From positions 1 to 54,550 of the forward strand of contig CABVAY010000011.1 of the NCBI GenBank assembly GCA_902496455.1: 54,550 bases of DNA. Reading direction: 5' to 3'. Of the stretch, positions 17,422-26,118 are shown in pieces. Each line of letters starts with the position of its first letter. The first letter of the stretch is position 1. The stretch comes from an uncultured Collinsella sp. (lineage in GTDB: Bacteria; Actinomycetota; Coriobacteriia; Coriobacteriales; Coriobacteriaceae). Below the pieces are notes generated by a model that did no database searches, had not been told where the DNA came from, and saw only the letters and a program-made list of their open reading frames with translations. The translations under genes were made by a program, and so were the position numbers.

Positions 17422-17504
17422 CCGATACATACTGTCTGGCGAATCGTTTGTCAACGAATTCGGTGAACGGTAGTAAATACCGTTCAAGCGTATGTATGTA
17501 TCGG
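17422..17504 (+). other. structured leader or multi-palindrome upstream of the sialate operon
   Basis: Three nested inverted repeats can fold into a three-way junction. P1 is a perfect 11-bp stem (17422-17432 with 17494-17504). P2 has 9 bp with a one-base bulge (17440-17448 with 17453-17462). P3 is a perfect 8-bp stem with a GTAAA loop (17465-17472 with 17478-17485). A further 8-bp hairpin (17571-17578 with 17585-17592) stands just before the ribosome site of the first gene. The cluster contains no regulator gene, so this leader is the best visible candidate for control. P3 (GGTA-N5-TACC) could also be a GntR-type operator in DNA. I do not recognise a known riboswitch. Confidence 0.5.
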
Positions 17505-17622
17505 TCGCCGAGCGCGGCACCTCAGTTGGGTTCGTCGGTAGGTAAGGTATATATCGTCCGCAAGTTGCGCGGGGGCACGTCTAGGTGCTCCCGAGTAAGA
17601 TTCTCTATTGATAGGAGAAGAC

Positions 17623-19236
17623 ATGGCCATCATCAACAAGGGTATGTCCAGGCGTTCGTTCCTCGGCCTCACCGGCAGCGTCGCTGCTGTCGCAGGGCTT
17701 GGTCTCACCGGCTGCGGTGGCAGCTCTAGCGACGAGGGTTCCGCTTCCGGTTCCACCGATTCCGCCAACCGTGGCGGCGGCGTGATCACCGCTGGTTCCG
17801 CTTACGCTCCGTCCAGCTTCGATCCCGCCAGCACCGGCTCCGCTGTGGGCCTGGGTGCTAACTGGCACGTCGTCGAGGGCCTCTACGGCATCGATTACCA
17901 CGACTACAGCACCTTCAACGAGCTCGCCACCGACGATCCTAAGTCCGTGGACGACACCACTTTCGAGGTCACCATCCGCAAGGGCGCCAAGTTCTCCGAT
18001 GGCACCGAGGTCACCGCTGACGATGTCGTTGCCTCCTACACCGCTTGCGCCGCTTCCGCTACCTATGCTCCGTTCTTCCAGCCCTTCGAGTCCATCGAGG
18101 CCAAGGACGCCAGCACCGTGACGGTCAAGACCAAGGTCCCCAACTTCTCCCTGCTCAAGGATCGTCTGGCCATCGTCCGCGTTACCCCGGCCACTCAGAC
18201 CGAGGAGGATCGCGCCAAGCAGCCGATCGGCTCCGGCCCCTGGATGTACGACTCTATCTCCGATACCGAGATTACCCTGGTTCCCAATCCTGAGTACAAC
18301 GGTGAGTATGCTGCCGAGGATAAGAAGATCCAGTACAGCATCCTGACCGACCCCACCGCTCGCGTTACCGCTCAGCAGGAGGGCTCTACGCTCGTTATGG
18401 AGCTCGTTACCGCTGACGCCGTCGACCAGCTCGAGAGCGCTGGCTGCAAGATCGATAACGTTCAGGGTTTCGGCACCCGCTTCATCATGTTCAACGTCGC
18501 CAAGGAGCCTTGGAACAACGTCAAGGTCCGTCAGGCTGTCATGTATGCGCTCGACACCGAGAAGATGGTCAGCAACACCTTCGCCGGCCTTGCCACCGCT
18601 GCCAGCTGCTACCTGCCCAAGAGCTTCACCAACTATCATGAGGCTTCCACGGTGTACAAGACCGACGCCAAGAAGGCTAAGAAGCTCATCGAGGAGTCTG
18701 GCATCACCCCGGGTGCCATCACCCTGCGCACCACCGACAACGAGCAGATTAAGGGCATGGCCGCCCAGGTCAAGAACGACCTCGACGCTCTCGGCTTCGA
18801 TGTGACCATCCAGACCGATACCTCGCCGGCCACCTACGCTGCCATCGACGGCGGCGAGGCCTACGATATCCTCCTTGCCCCTGGCGATCCTTCCTGCTTC
18901 GGCGCCGACCCCGACCTGCTGCTCAACTGGTGGTACGGCGACAACGTCTGGATGCAGACCCGTTGCCCGTGGAAGGAGTCCGCTGAGTGGCAGAAGCTCC
19001 ACAGTCTCATGGACGAGGCTCTTGCCGCCGAGGGCGACGAGCAGCAGAAGAAGTGGAACGAGTGCTTCGACATCATTGCCGACAACGCCGTTCTGTACCC
19101 CGTTGTCCACGTCAAGACCGTCTCCGCTTCCTGGGACGATCCGTCCACTGCGCCCAACGGCGAGGCCCTCGATGGCTTCAAGGGCATCGGCACGACGAGC
19201 ATGTCCTTCAGGGGCGTTGCGACCGTCAAGGCGTAA
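17623..19236 (+). CDS. peptide/sialate-type ABC substrate-binding lipoprotein
   Basis: This 537-residue extracellular solute-binding protein belongs to family 5 (the OppA/DppA fold). The N terminus carries twin arginines at 10-11, a hydrophobic stretch and the lipobox L-T-G-C with Cys31, so it is a membrane-anchored lipoprotein, possibly exported folded by Tat. Downstream genes encode matching permease and ATPase parts and then a full sialic-acid breakdown set. I therefore infer that it binds sialic acid, as SatA of Haemophilus ducreyi and SiaE of Corynebacterium glutamicum do with the same fold; oligopeptide binding remains possible. ATG at 17623 follows AGGAG at 17613-17617. Codon use is strongly biased (AAG, GAG, CTC), indicating high expression. 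A hairpin after the gene may lower expression of the permeases. Confidence 0.85.
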   Translation: MAIINKGMSRRSFLGLTGSVAAVAGLGLTGCGGSSSDEGSASGSTDSANRGGGVITAGSAYAPSSFDPASTGSAVGLGANWHVVEGLYGIDYHDYSTFNELATDDPKSVDDTTFEVTIRKGAKFSDGTEVTADDVVASYTACAASATYAPFFQPFESIEAKDASTVTVKTKVPNFSLLKDRLAIVRVTPATQTEEDRAKQPIGSGPWMYDSISDTEITLVPNPEYNGEYAAEDKKIQYSILTDPTARVTAQQEGSTLVMELVTADAVDQLESAGCKIDNVQGFGTRFIMFNVAKEPWNNVKVRQAVMYALDTEKMVSNTFAGLATAASCYLPKSFTNYHEASTVYKTDAKKAKKLIEESGITPGAITLRTTDNEQIKGMAAQVKNDLDALGFDVTIQTDTSPATYAAIDGGEAYDILLAPGDPSCFGADPDLLLNWWYGDNVWMQTRCPWKESAEWQKLHSLMDEALAAEGDEQQKKWNECFDIIADNAVLYPVVHVKTVSASWDDPSTAPNGEALDGFKGIGTTSMSFRGVATVKA

Positions 19237-19300
19237 GACTCGCTTGAGTCTGTATGCAGGATGTCGGTCATTGGGGCCGTATCCTCATAGTTGAAACAAA

Positions 19301-19330
19301 GACCCGGGCGGCAACGATGTCGCTCGGGTC
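19301..19330 (+). terminator. intra-operon attenuating hairpin
   Basis: GACCCGGGCG at 19301-19310 pairs with CGCTCGGGTC at 19321-19330 (10 bp, one G-U), followed by TTGTAATGA without a real T tract. It stands between the abundant binding-protein gene and its permease. The likely job is partial termination or 3' protection of the first cistron. Confidence 0.5.
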
Positions 19331-19393
19331 TTGTAATGAGTACCCGTACTCATATACCAGTTGGTCCTACCGACAAAAGAAAGGGGAGAGAAC

Positions 19394-20350
19394 GTGAACA
19401 ACTTGCTACGTTTGATTGGAAGGCGTCTTGTGGCGCTGCCGATCATGGCATTGGGCGTCACCGTCCTGGTGTTCTTCCTTATGTCGTTCTCCAAGACCGA
19501 CCCCGCCTACACGGCGTTGGGTGACGGTGCCTCGCCCGAGGCGGTTGCCGAGTACCATGAGAAGTATGGTCTGGACGACCCCTGGCCCGTGCGCTACGTG
19601 CGCTATATGGGCGATTTGATCCATGGCGACATGGGCACCTATGGTGCTGCTCGCAACTCCGTTGCCAAGCGCATCTCCACGGCCCTGCCCGTCACGATGC
19701 AGCTGACCTTTATCGGTCTTGCCATCGGTGCGGTCGTTTCGTTTTTGCTCGGCGTCATCGCGGCACTGTATCGCGACAAATGGCCGGACCAAGTGATCCG
19801 CGTCTTTTCCATCGCCGGCTTGGCAACCCCGTCGTTCTGGCTTGCCGTTCTGTTGATCCTGCTGTTCTCTTCCTACCTTAAGGTGCTCCCGGCATCGGGT
19901 GCTCTGCCTCACTTCACCACGAATCCGGTTGGCTATCTGGGACGTATGATCATGCCCGCTATCGCCTTGGCATTTCCGCTGACGGGCCAGATGACTCGTA
20001 TCGTGCGTACCGCCATGGTCGAGGAGCTCGACAAGGATTATGTCCGTATGGCTCGCGGCGCCGGCGTTCCCGAGAAGGTCGTCGTCGGCATCAACGTTCT
20101 TCGCAATGCGCTGATCACCCCGGTCACCACCCTCGGTCTTAAGATCGGTTACCTCATGGGCGGCGCCGTCGTCATCGAGGTTATCTTCAACCTCCCCGGC
20201 ATGGGCACTGCGATTCTGCAGGGCGTTCAGGGCAACGAGGCGAACCTGGTTCAGGGCGTCGTCATCGTCGTTGCTCTTGCCTTCATCATCATCAACATCG
20301 TGGTTGACATGCTCTACCTGCTCATCAACCCGCGCATCAGGACGGTGTAG
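19394..20350 (+). CDS. ABC transporter permease, OppB type
   Basis: This 318-residue inner-membrane permease is of the DppB/OppB family. The N-terminal segment L-L-R-L-I-G-R-R-L and first helix are followed by the family's long outside loop with G-D-x-G-T-Y-G. The cytoplasmic EAA loop lies near A-R-G-A-G-V-P-E-K-V-V-V-G-I-N-V-L-R-N-A, and about six helices are visible. The start is GTG at 19394, supported by AAGGGGAGAG just upstream. An in-frame TTG at 19361 lacks a ribosome site. It lies 3 bp before the permease-ATPase fusion and should form a heterodimeric channel with that protein's N-terminal half. Confidence 0.9.
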   Translation: MNNLLRLIGRRLVALPIMALGVTVLVFFLMSFSKTDPAYTALGDGASPEAVAEYHEKYGLDDPWPVRYVRYMGDLIHGDMGTYGAARNSVAKRISTALPVTMQLTFIGLAIGAVVSFLLGVIAALYRDKWPDQVIRVFSIAGLATPSFWLAVLLILLFSSYLKVLPASGALPHFTTNPVGYLGRMIMPAIALAFPLTGQMTRIVRTAMVEELDKDYVRMARGAGVPEKVVVGINVLRNALITPVTTLGLKIGYLMGGAVVIEVIFNLPGMGTAILQGVQGNEANLVQGVVIVVALAFIIINIVVDMLYLLINPRIRTV

Positions 20351-20353
20351 ATT

Positions 20354-22369
20354 ATGGTAAAGATTCGAGAGAAGCAAACCGAGCAGCTCGAGAAGGCTGC
20401 CTCCAAGGGGCTCAAGCTCGGTGGCTGGAAGAAGATGACGCTGTCTTCTAAGATTGCCGCCGTCGTGCTGGTGCTGGTCGCCCTGACTGCGATTCTGGCG
20501 CCCCTTCTTGCCCCCTATAGCCCGGTCGAGATCTTTACGGCTCGCCAGGCTCCCGGCAACGGATTTATCTTCGGTACCGACGATAAGGGTCGCGACATTC
20601 TGTCGCGTATGCTCTACGGTGGTCGTTACTCGCTGATTATCGGCTTTGGCGCCACCGCCATGGCTCTGGTCTGCGGCTCGGTCGTGGGCGCCCTTGCAGC
20701 GGTTTCGCGCAAGGCCGTCTCCGAGACGATCATGCGTATCCTGGACATCATCATGTCCATCCCGGGCATCGCCCTCGCGGCCGTCTTTGTCTCCATCCTG
20801 GGCAACTCCGTGCCGTCGATCATCTTCGCCATCGGCTTTATGTACACTCCGCAGATTGCCCGTATCGTGCGCGCCAACATCGTGTCCGAGTACGGCGAGG
20901 ACTATGTTCGCGCGGTCATCGTTTCCGGCGCCAAGGCTCCGTGGATTTTGATCAAGCATGTTCTGCGTAACTGCATCGCCCCGATCATGGTCTTCACCGT
21001 TACCCTGGTCGCCGACGCCATCATCTTCGAGGCCTCGCTGACCTTCATCGGCGCTGGTATCCAGGAGCCCACCGCTACCTGGGGCAACATCCTCGCCGAC
21101 GCCCGCGGCGGCGTGCTCGCCGGCCGTTGGTGGCAGGCACTGTTCCCGGGCCTGGCCATCATGATCACCTGCCTGGCGCTCAACATCCTCTCCGAGGGCA
21201 TTACCGACGCCATGGCCGCTGCTCCCTCCGCCGCCCTGGATCCCACCGATTCCTCCAAGCGTCGCGAGGCCGACCTGCTGGTCTCCGACCCCGTTCGAGC
21301 CTACAAGGAGCAAGCCCAGTCCCTCTCCGCTCGCCTTGGCGCCCTGCGCGATGTCGAGCTCAAGCGTGACGATCGCCATGTGCCCGACGAGTCTGTTGAA
21401 CCGATTCTCTCGGTCCGTGACTTCTGCATCCAGTTTGAGCATCACGGTGATATCAACGTCGTCGACCATGTCAACTTTGACGTCCGTCCTGGTCAGACCA
21501 TGGGCCTGGTGGGCGAGTCCGGTTGCGGTAAGTCCATCACCACGCTGGCCATCATGGGCCTGACCGACGATGACGAGCATCTTTCCGGCGAGGTTCTCTG
21601 GGAGGGCCGTGACCTGCTCAAGATGAGCAAGAAGGAGTGGTTCGGCCTGCGCGGTACCGATATCGCCATGGTCTATCAGGACGCCCTGTCCTCGCTCAAC
21701 CCCTCTATGCTCATCTCTGCCCAGATGAAGCAGCTCACCAAGCGCGGCGGAACCCGCAGCGCCGAGGAGCTCCTGGAGCTCGTCGGCCTCGATCCCAAGC
21801 GCACGCTCGAGAGCTATCCGCACGAGCTTTCCGGCGGCCAGCGTCAGCGTGTCCTGATCGCTATGGCCCTTACCCGCGACCCCAAGCTGGTCATCTGCGA
21901 CGAGCCCACGACCGCTCTGGACGTTACCGTCCAGAAGCAGGTCATCAAGCTGCTCAACGATCTTCAGGCCAAGCTCGGCTTTGCCATGATCTTCGTTTCG
22001 CATGACCTGGCGCTGGTCGCCGAGGTCGCCCACAACATCACGGTTATGTACGCTGGCCAGGTTATCGAGCAGGCGCCCACCAAGGAGCTGCTCACTAACC
22101 CGATCCATGAGTACACCCGCGGTCTTCTGGGTTCCGTTCTGTCCATCGAGAGCGGTTCGGGCCGCCTGCACCAGGTGCCCGGCGCCGTTCCGAGCCCGCG
22201 CGATTTCCCCAAGGGCGATCGCTTCGCGCCCCGCTCGAGCCATCCGCGTATTGGCCTGGACACCCGTCCGGTCTTCAAGCGCGTGCCCGGCACCGAGCAC
22301 TTCTATTCCGAGCTCCCCGACGAGGTGCTCAAGGCAAATGGTTTGACCCCTCACGCGGAGGTGATGTAG
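20354..22369 (+). CDS. fused ABC permease (OppC-type) and ATPase (OppD-type)
   Basis: This single 671-residue protein combines two normally separate subunits. Residues 1-290 are a DppC/OppC permease with five or six helices and the EAA loop (A-V-I-V-S-G-A-K-A-P-W-I-L-I-K-H). A charged linker at about 291-348 leads to an OppD-type ATPase with Walker A G-E-S-G-C-G-K-S at 387-394, signature L-S-G-G-Q at 492-496, Walker B ending in Asp516-Glu517, and a C-terminal oligopeptide extension. The frame runs unbroken across the junction. The same permease-ATPase fusion is known in the sialic-acid transporter SiaEFGI of C. glutamicum and in other actinobacterial peptide-type systems. Here it supports a sialate role for the operon. 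The ATG of the next ATPase follows the stop directly. Confidence 0.93.
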   Translation: MVKIREKQTEQLEKAASKGLKLGGWKKMTLSSKIAAVVLVLVALTAILAPLLAPYSPVEIFTARQAPGNGFIFGTDDKGRDILSRMLYGGRYSLIIGFGATAMALVCGSVVGALAAVSRKAVSETIMRILDIIMSIPGIALAAVFVSILGNSVPSIIFAIGFMYTPQIARIVRANIVSEYGEDYVRAVIVSGAKAPWILIKHVLRNCIAPIMVFTVTLVADAIIFEASLTFIGAGIQEPTATWGNILADARGGVLAGRWWQALFPGLAIMITCLALNILSEGITDAMAAAPSAALDPTDSSKRREADLLVSDPVRAYKEQAQSLSARLGALRDVELKRDDRHVPDESVEPILSVRDFCIQFEHHGDINVVDHVNFDVRPGQTMGLVGESGCGKSITTLAIMGLTDDDEHLSGEVLWEGRDLLKMSKKEWFGLRGTDIAMVYQDALSSLNPSMLISAQMKQLTKRGGTRSAEELLELVGLDPKRTLESYPHELSGGQRQRVLIAMALTRDPKLVICDEPTTALDVTVQKQVIKLLNDLQAKLGFAMIFVSHDLALVAEVAHNITVMYAGQVIEQAPTKELLTNPIHEYTRGLLGSVLSIESGSGRLHQVPGAVPSPRDFPKGDRFAPRSSHPRIGLDTRPVFKRVPGTEHFYSELPDEVLKANGLTPHAEVM

Positions 22370-23197
22370 ATGAGCGAGACCGCAGTCAACGGCGTCGAGC
22401 CGATCATCTTCCTTGATGACGTCCACGTCACCTTTAGGACCCGTACCGGCTCGATTCTGCACCCCAACCTGGTTCACGCCGTCCAGGGTGTAACGATTAA
22501 GCTCATGCCCGGTCAGACGATCGGCATCGTCGGCGAGTCCGGTTGTGGTAAGTCCACCACCGCCAACGTCATGTGCGGCCTGCAGGCCCCCACGAGCGGC
22601 AAGGTCTACTTTAAGGGCAAGGACGTTACCAAACGTACCGCCGAGGACCGTCGCCACATGGGTCGAGTCATCTCGGTCGTGTTCCAAAACCCGGCCACGG
22701 CGCTCAACCCGCGCATGGTCGTTCGCGAGCAACTGCTCGATCCCATGCGCGTCCACAATCTGGGCACCGAGGCAGAGCAGGAGAAGCGCGTCAAGGAGCT
22801 CCTGGAGCTCACCGGTCTGCCCAGCTCTGCCGCCGAGGTTCTTCCCGGCCAGCTTTCGGGTGGTCAGCGCCAGCGCGTGGCAATTGCCCGTGCCCTGTCG
22901 CTGAACCCCGACGCCATCATCGCCGACGAGCCCACCTCAGCTCTGGACGTTTCGGTCCGCGCGCAGATCCTGAACCTGCTGACCGACCTTAAGAAGGAGC
23001 TCGGCCTGGCCATGGTGTTCATTAGCCATGACATCCAGACGGTCCGCTATATCTCTGACGACATCATCGTCATGAATGGCGGCAAGATCGTCGAGCAGGG
23101 CGAGGCCAAGCAGGTCTTCCAGCATCCCCAGGACCCCTACACCAAGATGCTGCTCGGCGCTGCGCCGTCGCTGCTGCATCCCAAGCTCGGCGAGTAG
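22370..23197 (+). CDS. ABC transporter ATP-binding protein, OppF type
   Basis: This 275-residue ATPase is of the OppF/DppF class. Walker A G-E-S-G-C-G-K-S-T-T lies near residue 60, with signature L-S-G-G-Q-R-Q-R-V-A-I-A-R-A and Walker B A-I-I-A-D-E-P-T-S-A-L-D. It should pair with the ATPase half of the preceding fusion to drive uptake. It starts immediately after the fusion's stop (TAG-ATG) with GGAGGTGATG in front. It lacks the long C-terminal cysteine-containing extension of the typical OppF in the second transporter of this window. An 80-bp gap follows before the esterase gene. Confidence 0.92.
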   Translation: MSETAVNGVEPIIFLDDVHVTFRTRTGSILHPNLVHAVQGVTIKLMPGQTIGIVGESGCGKSTTANVMCGLQAPTSGKVYFKGKDVTKRTAEDRRHMGRVISVVFQNPATALNPRMVVREQLLDPMRVHNLGTEAEQEKRVKELLELTGLPSSAAEVLPGQLSGGQRQRVAIARALSLNPDAIIADEPTSALDVSVRAQILNLLTDLKKELGLAMVFISHDIQTVRYISDDIIVMNGGKIVEQGEAKQVFQHPQDPYTKMLLGAAPSLLHPKLGE

Positions 23198-23277
23198 CCT
23201 CGCTTTCCCTCCCGTGCGCCCGGTTCCCTTGCCGGGCGCACCTCCGTTGCGATTTCGAAAGGTTGGGTTCACGAGCC

Positions 23278-24255
23278 ATGCCAAGTGCTCAGGAGCTACA
23301 ACATCAATTTGGTGAATATCGAGGCGCCATGCCCCGTCCATCAGATTTCGATCTCTTTTGGAAGGATCGCATGGCCGAGGCCGACGCCGTTGGGCTTGAC
23401 TATGCGATCGAGACGGCATCGGTCACCGATGCCGTGACCTGCCAGCTTTTCGACCTCTGGTATACCGGCATGTGTGGCGCTCGCCTGCATGCCAAGTACC
23501 TTAAACCCGTCTCGGACGAGCCCGTGCCATTGGTGCTTCAGTTCCATGGGTATCCGGGTGCAAGCCGCAGCTGGTTTGAGCAGGCGTCGTTTGCGGGCAT
23601 GGGCATGGCACTCATCGCCCTCGATTGCCCCGGCCAAGGAGGTCCCTCCGAGGACATTGGCGGATTTGAGGGCACAACGGTCGCGGGCCATATCGTCGCC
23701 GGTATCGACGGCGACCCGGCCAACCTCTACTATGTCCGCTTGCACCAAGATATTCGCATTCTGTGCCGTATTGTTCGCGAGCTTGAGGGCATCGATCTTT
23801 CCCGTGTGTTTGTGAACGGCGCGTCGCAGGGTGGCGGTTTGGGCATTGCGACCTGTGCGCTTAACAGCGAGCTTATCAATCGTGCCGCCATCCTCTATCC
23901 CTTCCTGTCGGATTTCCGCCTAGTCTGGGATTTGGATGCCGACGACATTGCCTACGAGGGCCTGCGCTATTGGTCTCGCTGGTTTGACGAGGACTCGACT
24001 CGTATTGACGAAGCCTATGCCAAGCTGACGTACTTCGATTCCAAGAACTTTGCCACTATGGTCAAATGCCCTGTGCTGTTTGGCACCGGCACAGCCGATA
24101 TCGTCTGTCCGCCAGCGACGCAGTTTGCGGTCTATAACAACCTGACCTGTGAAAAGCGTCATGAGTTCTTTGAAGGCTTTGGCCACGAGGAGATTCAGGA
24201 TTTTGACGATCTGATCATTCCGTTTTTCTGCAAGGGAGGGGAGGCTCATGTCTAA
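23278..24255 (+). CDS. CE7-family acetyl esterase, probably acting on sialate or its glycans
   Basis: This 325-residue cytoplasmic alpha/beta hydrolase belongs to carbohydrate esterase family 7 (acetylxylan esterase / cephalosporin C deacetylase). The N-terminal R-P-x-D-F-D-x-F-W motif is typical. The catalytic triad is visible as Ser183 (G-A-S-Q-G-G), Asp274 and His303, close to the positions in the Bacillus enzymes. There is no signal peptide. Because it sits between a sialate-type transporter and nanA/nanK/nanE, I infer that it removes O-acetyl groups from imported sialic acid. CE7 is unrelated to the known sialate esterase NanS, so this would be a new use of the family. The ATG at 23278 lacks an ideally spaced ribosome site (AAAGG is 15 nt away), so the start is likely but not certain. 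Confidence 0.85.
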   Translation: MPSAQELQHQFGEYRGAMPRPSDFDLFWKDRMAEADAVGLDYAIETASVTDAVTCQLFDLWYTGMCGARLHAKYLKPVSDEPVPLVLQFHGYPGASRSWFEQASFAGMGMALIALDCPGQGGPSEDIGGFEGTTVAGHIVAGIDGDPANLYYVRLHQDIRILCRIVRELEGIDLSRVFVNGASQGGGLGIATCALNSELINRAAILYPFLSDFRLVWDLDADDIAYEGLRYWSRWFDEDSTRIDEAYAKLTYFDSKNFATMVKCPVLFGTGTADIVCPPATQFAVYNNLTCEKRHEFFEGFGHEEIQDFDDLIIPFFCKGGEAHV

Positions 24256-25099
24256 GTGCGAGAGCAATGTCAATGAGCTGATTGTCCCCGGGCTCATGGG
24301 AATTCCTGGAACGGTTTCGTCAAGGCTCGCAGAATATCGGGACTGGCGCGGTGATGTCCAAGCAGATGTTTCTGATTTAGAGACATGCGCTTCGAATCTT
24401 GAGATTCAAGGCCTGACCATTACGGCGATTGACTTTGTTAACCCCTGCGCCCGTTACTCGGAGGTCTCCTTTGAGCTCGGTGACGATGCGATTCACGCTC
24501 GTTTGATCGAGCCTGTCGGTCGTGCCCGAGTATCTGAGTGCGTGCCGTTGTGCCTGATGTTCCACGACATCGATCGGCCTGTGCGTGGCTGGCATCACAT
24601 GACGAGATTTGCCGCCATGGGGTATGCCGTCCTCGCGCTGGATGACGATGTTGCTGGTGCGGACGACCTGCAGCGGGGGATTTCTTCGCCCGCTTTTGTC
24701 GAGCGCGTCCGTTGGGGTTGCGCGCTGGCGAAGGTGGCGCGCAATCTTGATGGCATGGACCCCGACCGCATCTTTGCATGGGGCGAGGGCCTTGGTGGCG
24801 GTGTCGCTTTGGCGGTCTCCGCCTTGGATAAGTGTGGCCTTGCCTGCACGGCGGTTGCCAATCCAATTCCCGGTGGCCTTGAGGCGCTGTCGTCTCGGGT
24901 GCGCGGATCGGTTCTCATGGGCACATCGCTTATGGATGCCGCGAGCGACCCCAAGGATCAGTTTGCCGTATTCAACGGTCTTGAGTGTGACCGGAGGCAT
25001 ATCATCTATGCAAAATACGCTCACGAGCGCATCAATGCGTTCGAAAACGAAGTCGTCGACTTCTTTAACCAAACGTTCTACCCGTGTTCTTTGGCCTAG
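24248..25099 (+). CDS. CE7-like esterase paralogue lacking the catalytic serine
   Basis: This 283-residue protein is alignable with the preceding CE7 esterase over its second half. Shared landmarks are V-L-x-G-T, the D-x-x-x-x-x-P-x-x-Q-F-A-V-x-N-x-L block, and the final His segment. The nucleophile motif G-x-S-x-G-G has become G-E-G-L-G-G, with Gly181 where serine is needed. Asp230 and His259 of the triad are kept. The N-terminal R-P-x-D-F motif is also missing. It overlaps the active esterase gene by 8 bp, so the two are made together. A regulatory or binding pseudoenzyme partner, or a heterodimer subunit, is the most natural reading; loss of function in progress is the alternative, but the intact frame argues against simple decay. 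Confidence 0.75.
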   Translation: MSKCESNVNELIVPGLMGIPGTVSSRLAEYRDWRGDVQADVSDLETCASNLEIQGLTITAIDFVNPCARYSEVSFELGDDAIHARLIEPVGRARVSECVPLCLMFHDIDRPVRGWHHMTRFAAMGYAVLALDDDVAGADDLQRGISSPAFVERVRWGCALAKVARNLDGMDPDRIFAWGEGLGGGVALAVSALDKCGLACTAVANPIPGGLEALSSRVRGSVLMGTSLMDAASDPKDQFAVFNGLECDRRHIIYAKYAHERINAFENEVVDFFNQTFYPCSLA

Positions 25100-25167
25100 A
25101 CGGCCTGGACACTGCCAACAAGAGTGGGCGGCATAGGGCTGCCCGCCAGACAACTAAGGAGATTCTT

Positions 25168-26088
25168 GTGGCAACTCAGAAATTCACCGGCGTTATCCCT
25201 CCCGTCGTTGTTCCCGATACCGAAGACCACCAGCTCGATGTTGCCTCCTTTGAGCGCAGCATCAACCGCATGATCGATGCCGGCGTCGATGGCTTGTTCT
25301 TCCTGGGCTCCTCGGGCGAGGTCGTCTTCTCCACCGACGAGCGTCGCCGTCAGATCATCGCCGAGGCCGTCCGTATCGTCGACCACCGCGTTCCCGTTCT
25401 GGTCGGCATCATCGACACCGAGACCGAGCGCATGATCGAGCACGGTAAGGTCGCTCAGGAGCTGGGCGCCGATGCGCTTGTCGCCACCTGCCCGTTCTAT
25501 GCCCTGCAGGGCATGACCGAGGTCGAGGAGCACTTCCGCATCCTGCATGAGGAACTCGACCTGCCCATCTTCGCCTACGACATCCCCGTGTGTGTCCACA
25601 CCAAGCTCCCTTGGAAGCTCCTTGCCAAGCTCGGTGCCGAGGGCGTTCTGGCCGGCGTCAAGGATTCCTCGGGTGATGACATCTCGTTCCGCTACCTCGT
25701 TCAGGAGAACGAGAAGAACGGCCATCCGATGAGCATTCTCACCGGTCACGAGGTTGTTGTCGACGGCGCCTACCTCGGTGGCGCCGACGGTTCCGTCCCG
25801 GGTCTCGCCAACGTTGAGCCCGAGGGCTACGTGCGTCAGTGGAAGGCCGCTCAGGCTGGTGACTGGGCTACCGTCAAGGCCGAGCAGGATCGCCTCAATG
25901 AGATTTCGCACATCTGGGATGTCACCTCGGGCGTCCAGGGCTATGCCGGTGGCGTCGGCGCCTTCAAGACCGCTATGAACCTCATGGGCATCTTCGACAG
26001 CCCGACCATGCCGCGCCCGGTGAAGGCCATGACCGGCGAGAACGTCGAGGCTATTAAGAAGGTCCTCCAGGACAACGGTCTCCTGTAA
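25168..26088 (+). CDS. nanA: N-acetylneuraminate lyase-like aldolase (DHDPS/NAL family)
   Basis: This 306-residue class I aldolase of the DapA/NAL superfamily splits a 2-oxo acid through a Schiff-base lysine. G-S-S-G-E at 47-51, Tyr137 (F-A-Y-D-I-P) and Lys165 (G-V-K-D-S-S-G-D) occupy the positions of the G-S-T-G-E, Tyr137 and Lys165 of E. coli N-acetylneuraminate lyase. Several residues after the tyrosine (V-C-V-H-T-K-L) differ from classical NanA and DapA, so sequence alone leaves the substrate open. The neighbours nanK and nanE make sialic-acid cleavage to N-acetylmannosamine and pyruvate the best call. The start is GTG at 25168 with TAAGGA at 25155-25160. A long hairpin follows the gene. 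Confidence 0.75.
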   Translation: MATQKFTGVIPPVVVPDTEDHQLDVASFERSINRMIDAGVDGLFFLGSSGEVVFSTDERRRQIIAEAVRIVDHRVPVLVGIIDTETERMIEHGKVAQELGADALVATCPFYALQGMTEVEEHFRILHEELDLPIFAYDIPVCVHTKLPWKLLAKLGAEGVLAGVKDSSGDDISFRYLVQENEKNGHPMSILTGHEVVVDGAYLGGADGSVPGLANVEPEGYVRQWKAAQAGDWATVKAEQDRLNEISHIWDVTSGVQGYAGGVGAFKTAMNLMGIFDSPTMPRPVKAMTGENVEAIKKVLQDNGLL

Positions 26089-26118
26089 AGCTTCCCCAGG
26101 CACCCGACCTCGCCGTTC

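Noticed and set aside
19406..22756. A 1116-codon open frame antisense to the sialate transporter genes
   Set aside because: It spans three real genes on the opposite strand and has a repetitive Gly/Asp/His-rich composition. Strong codon bias of the sense genes removes stop codons from this frame; no ribosome site or family motif is seen.
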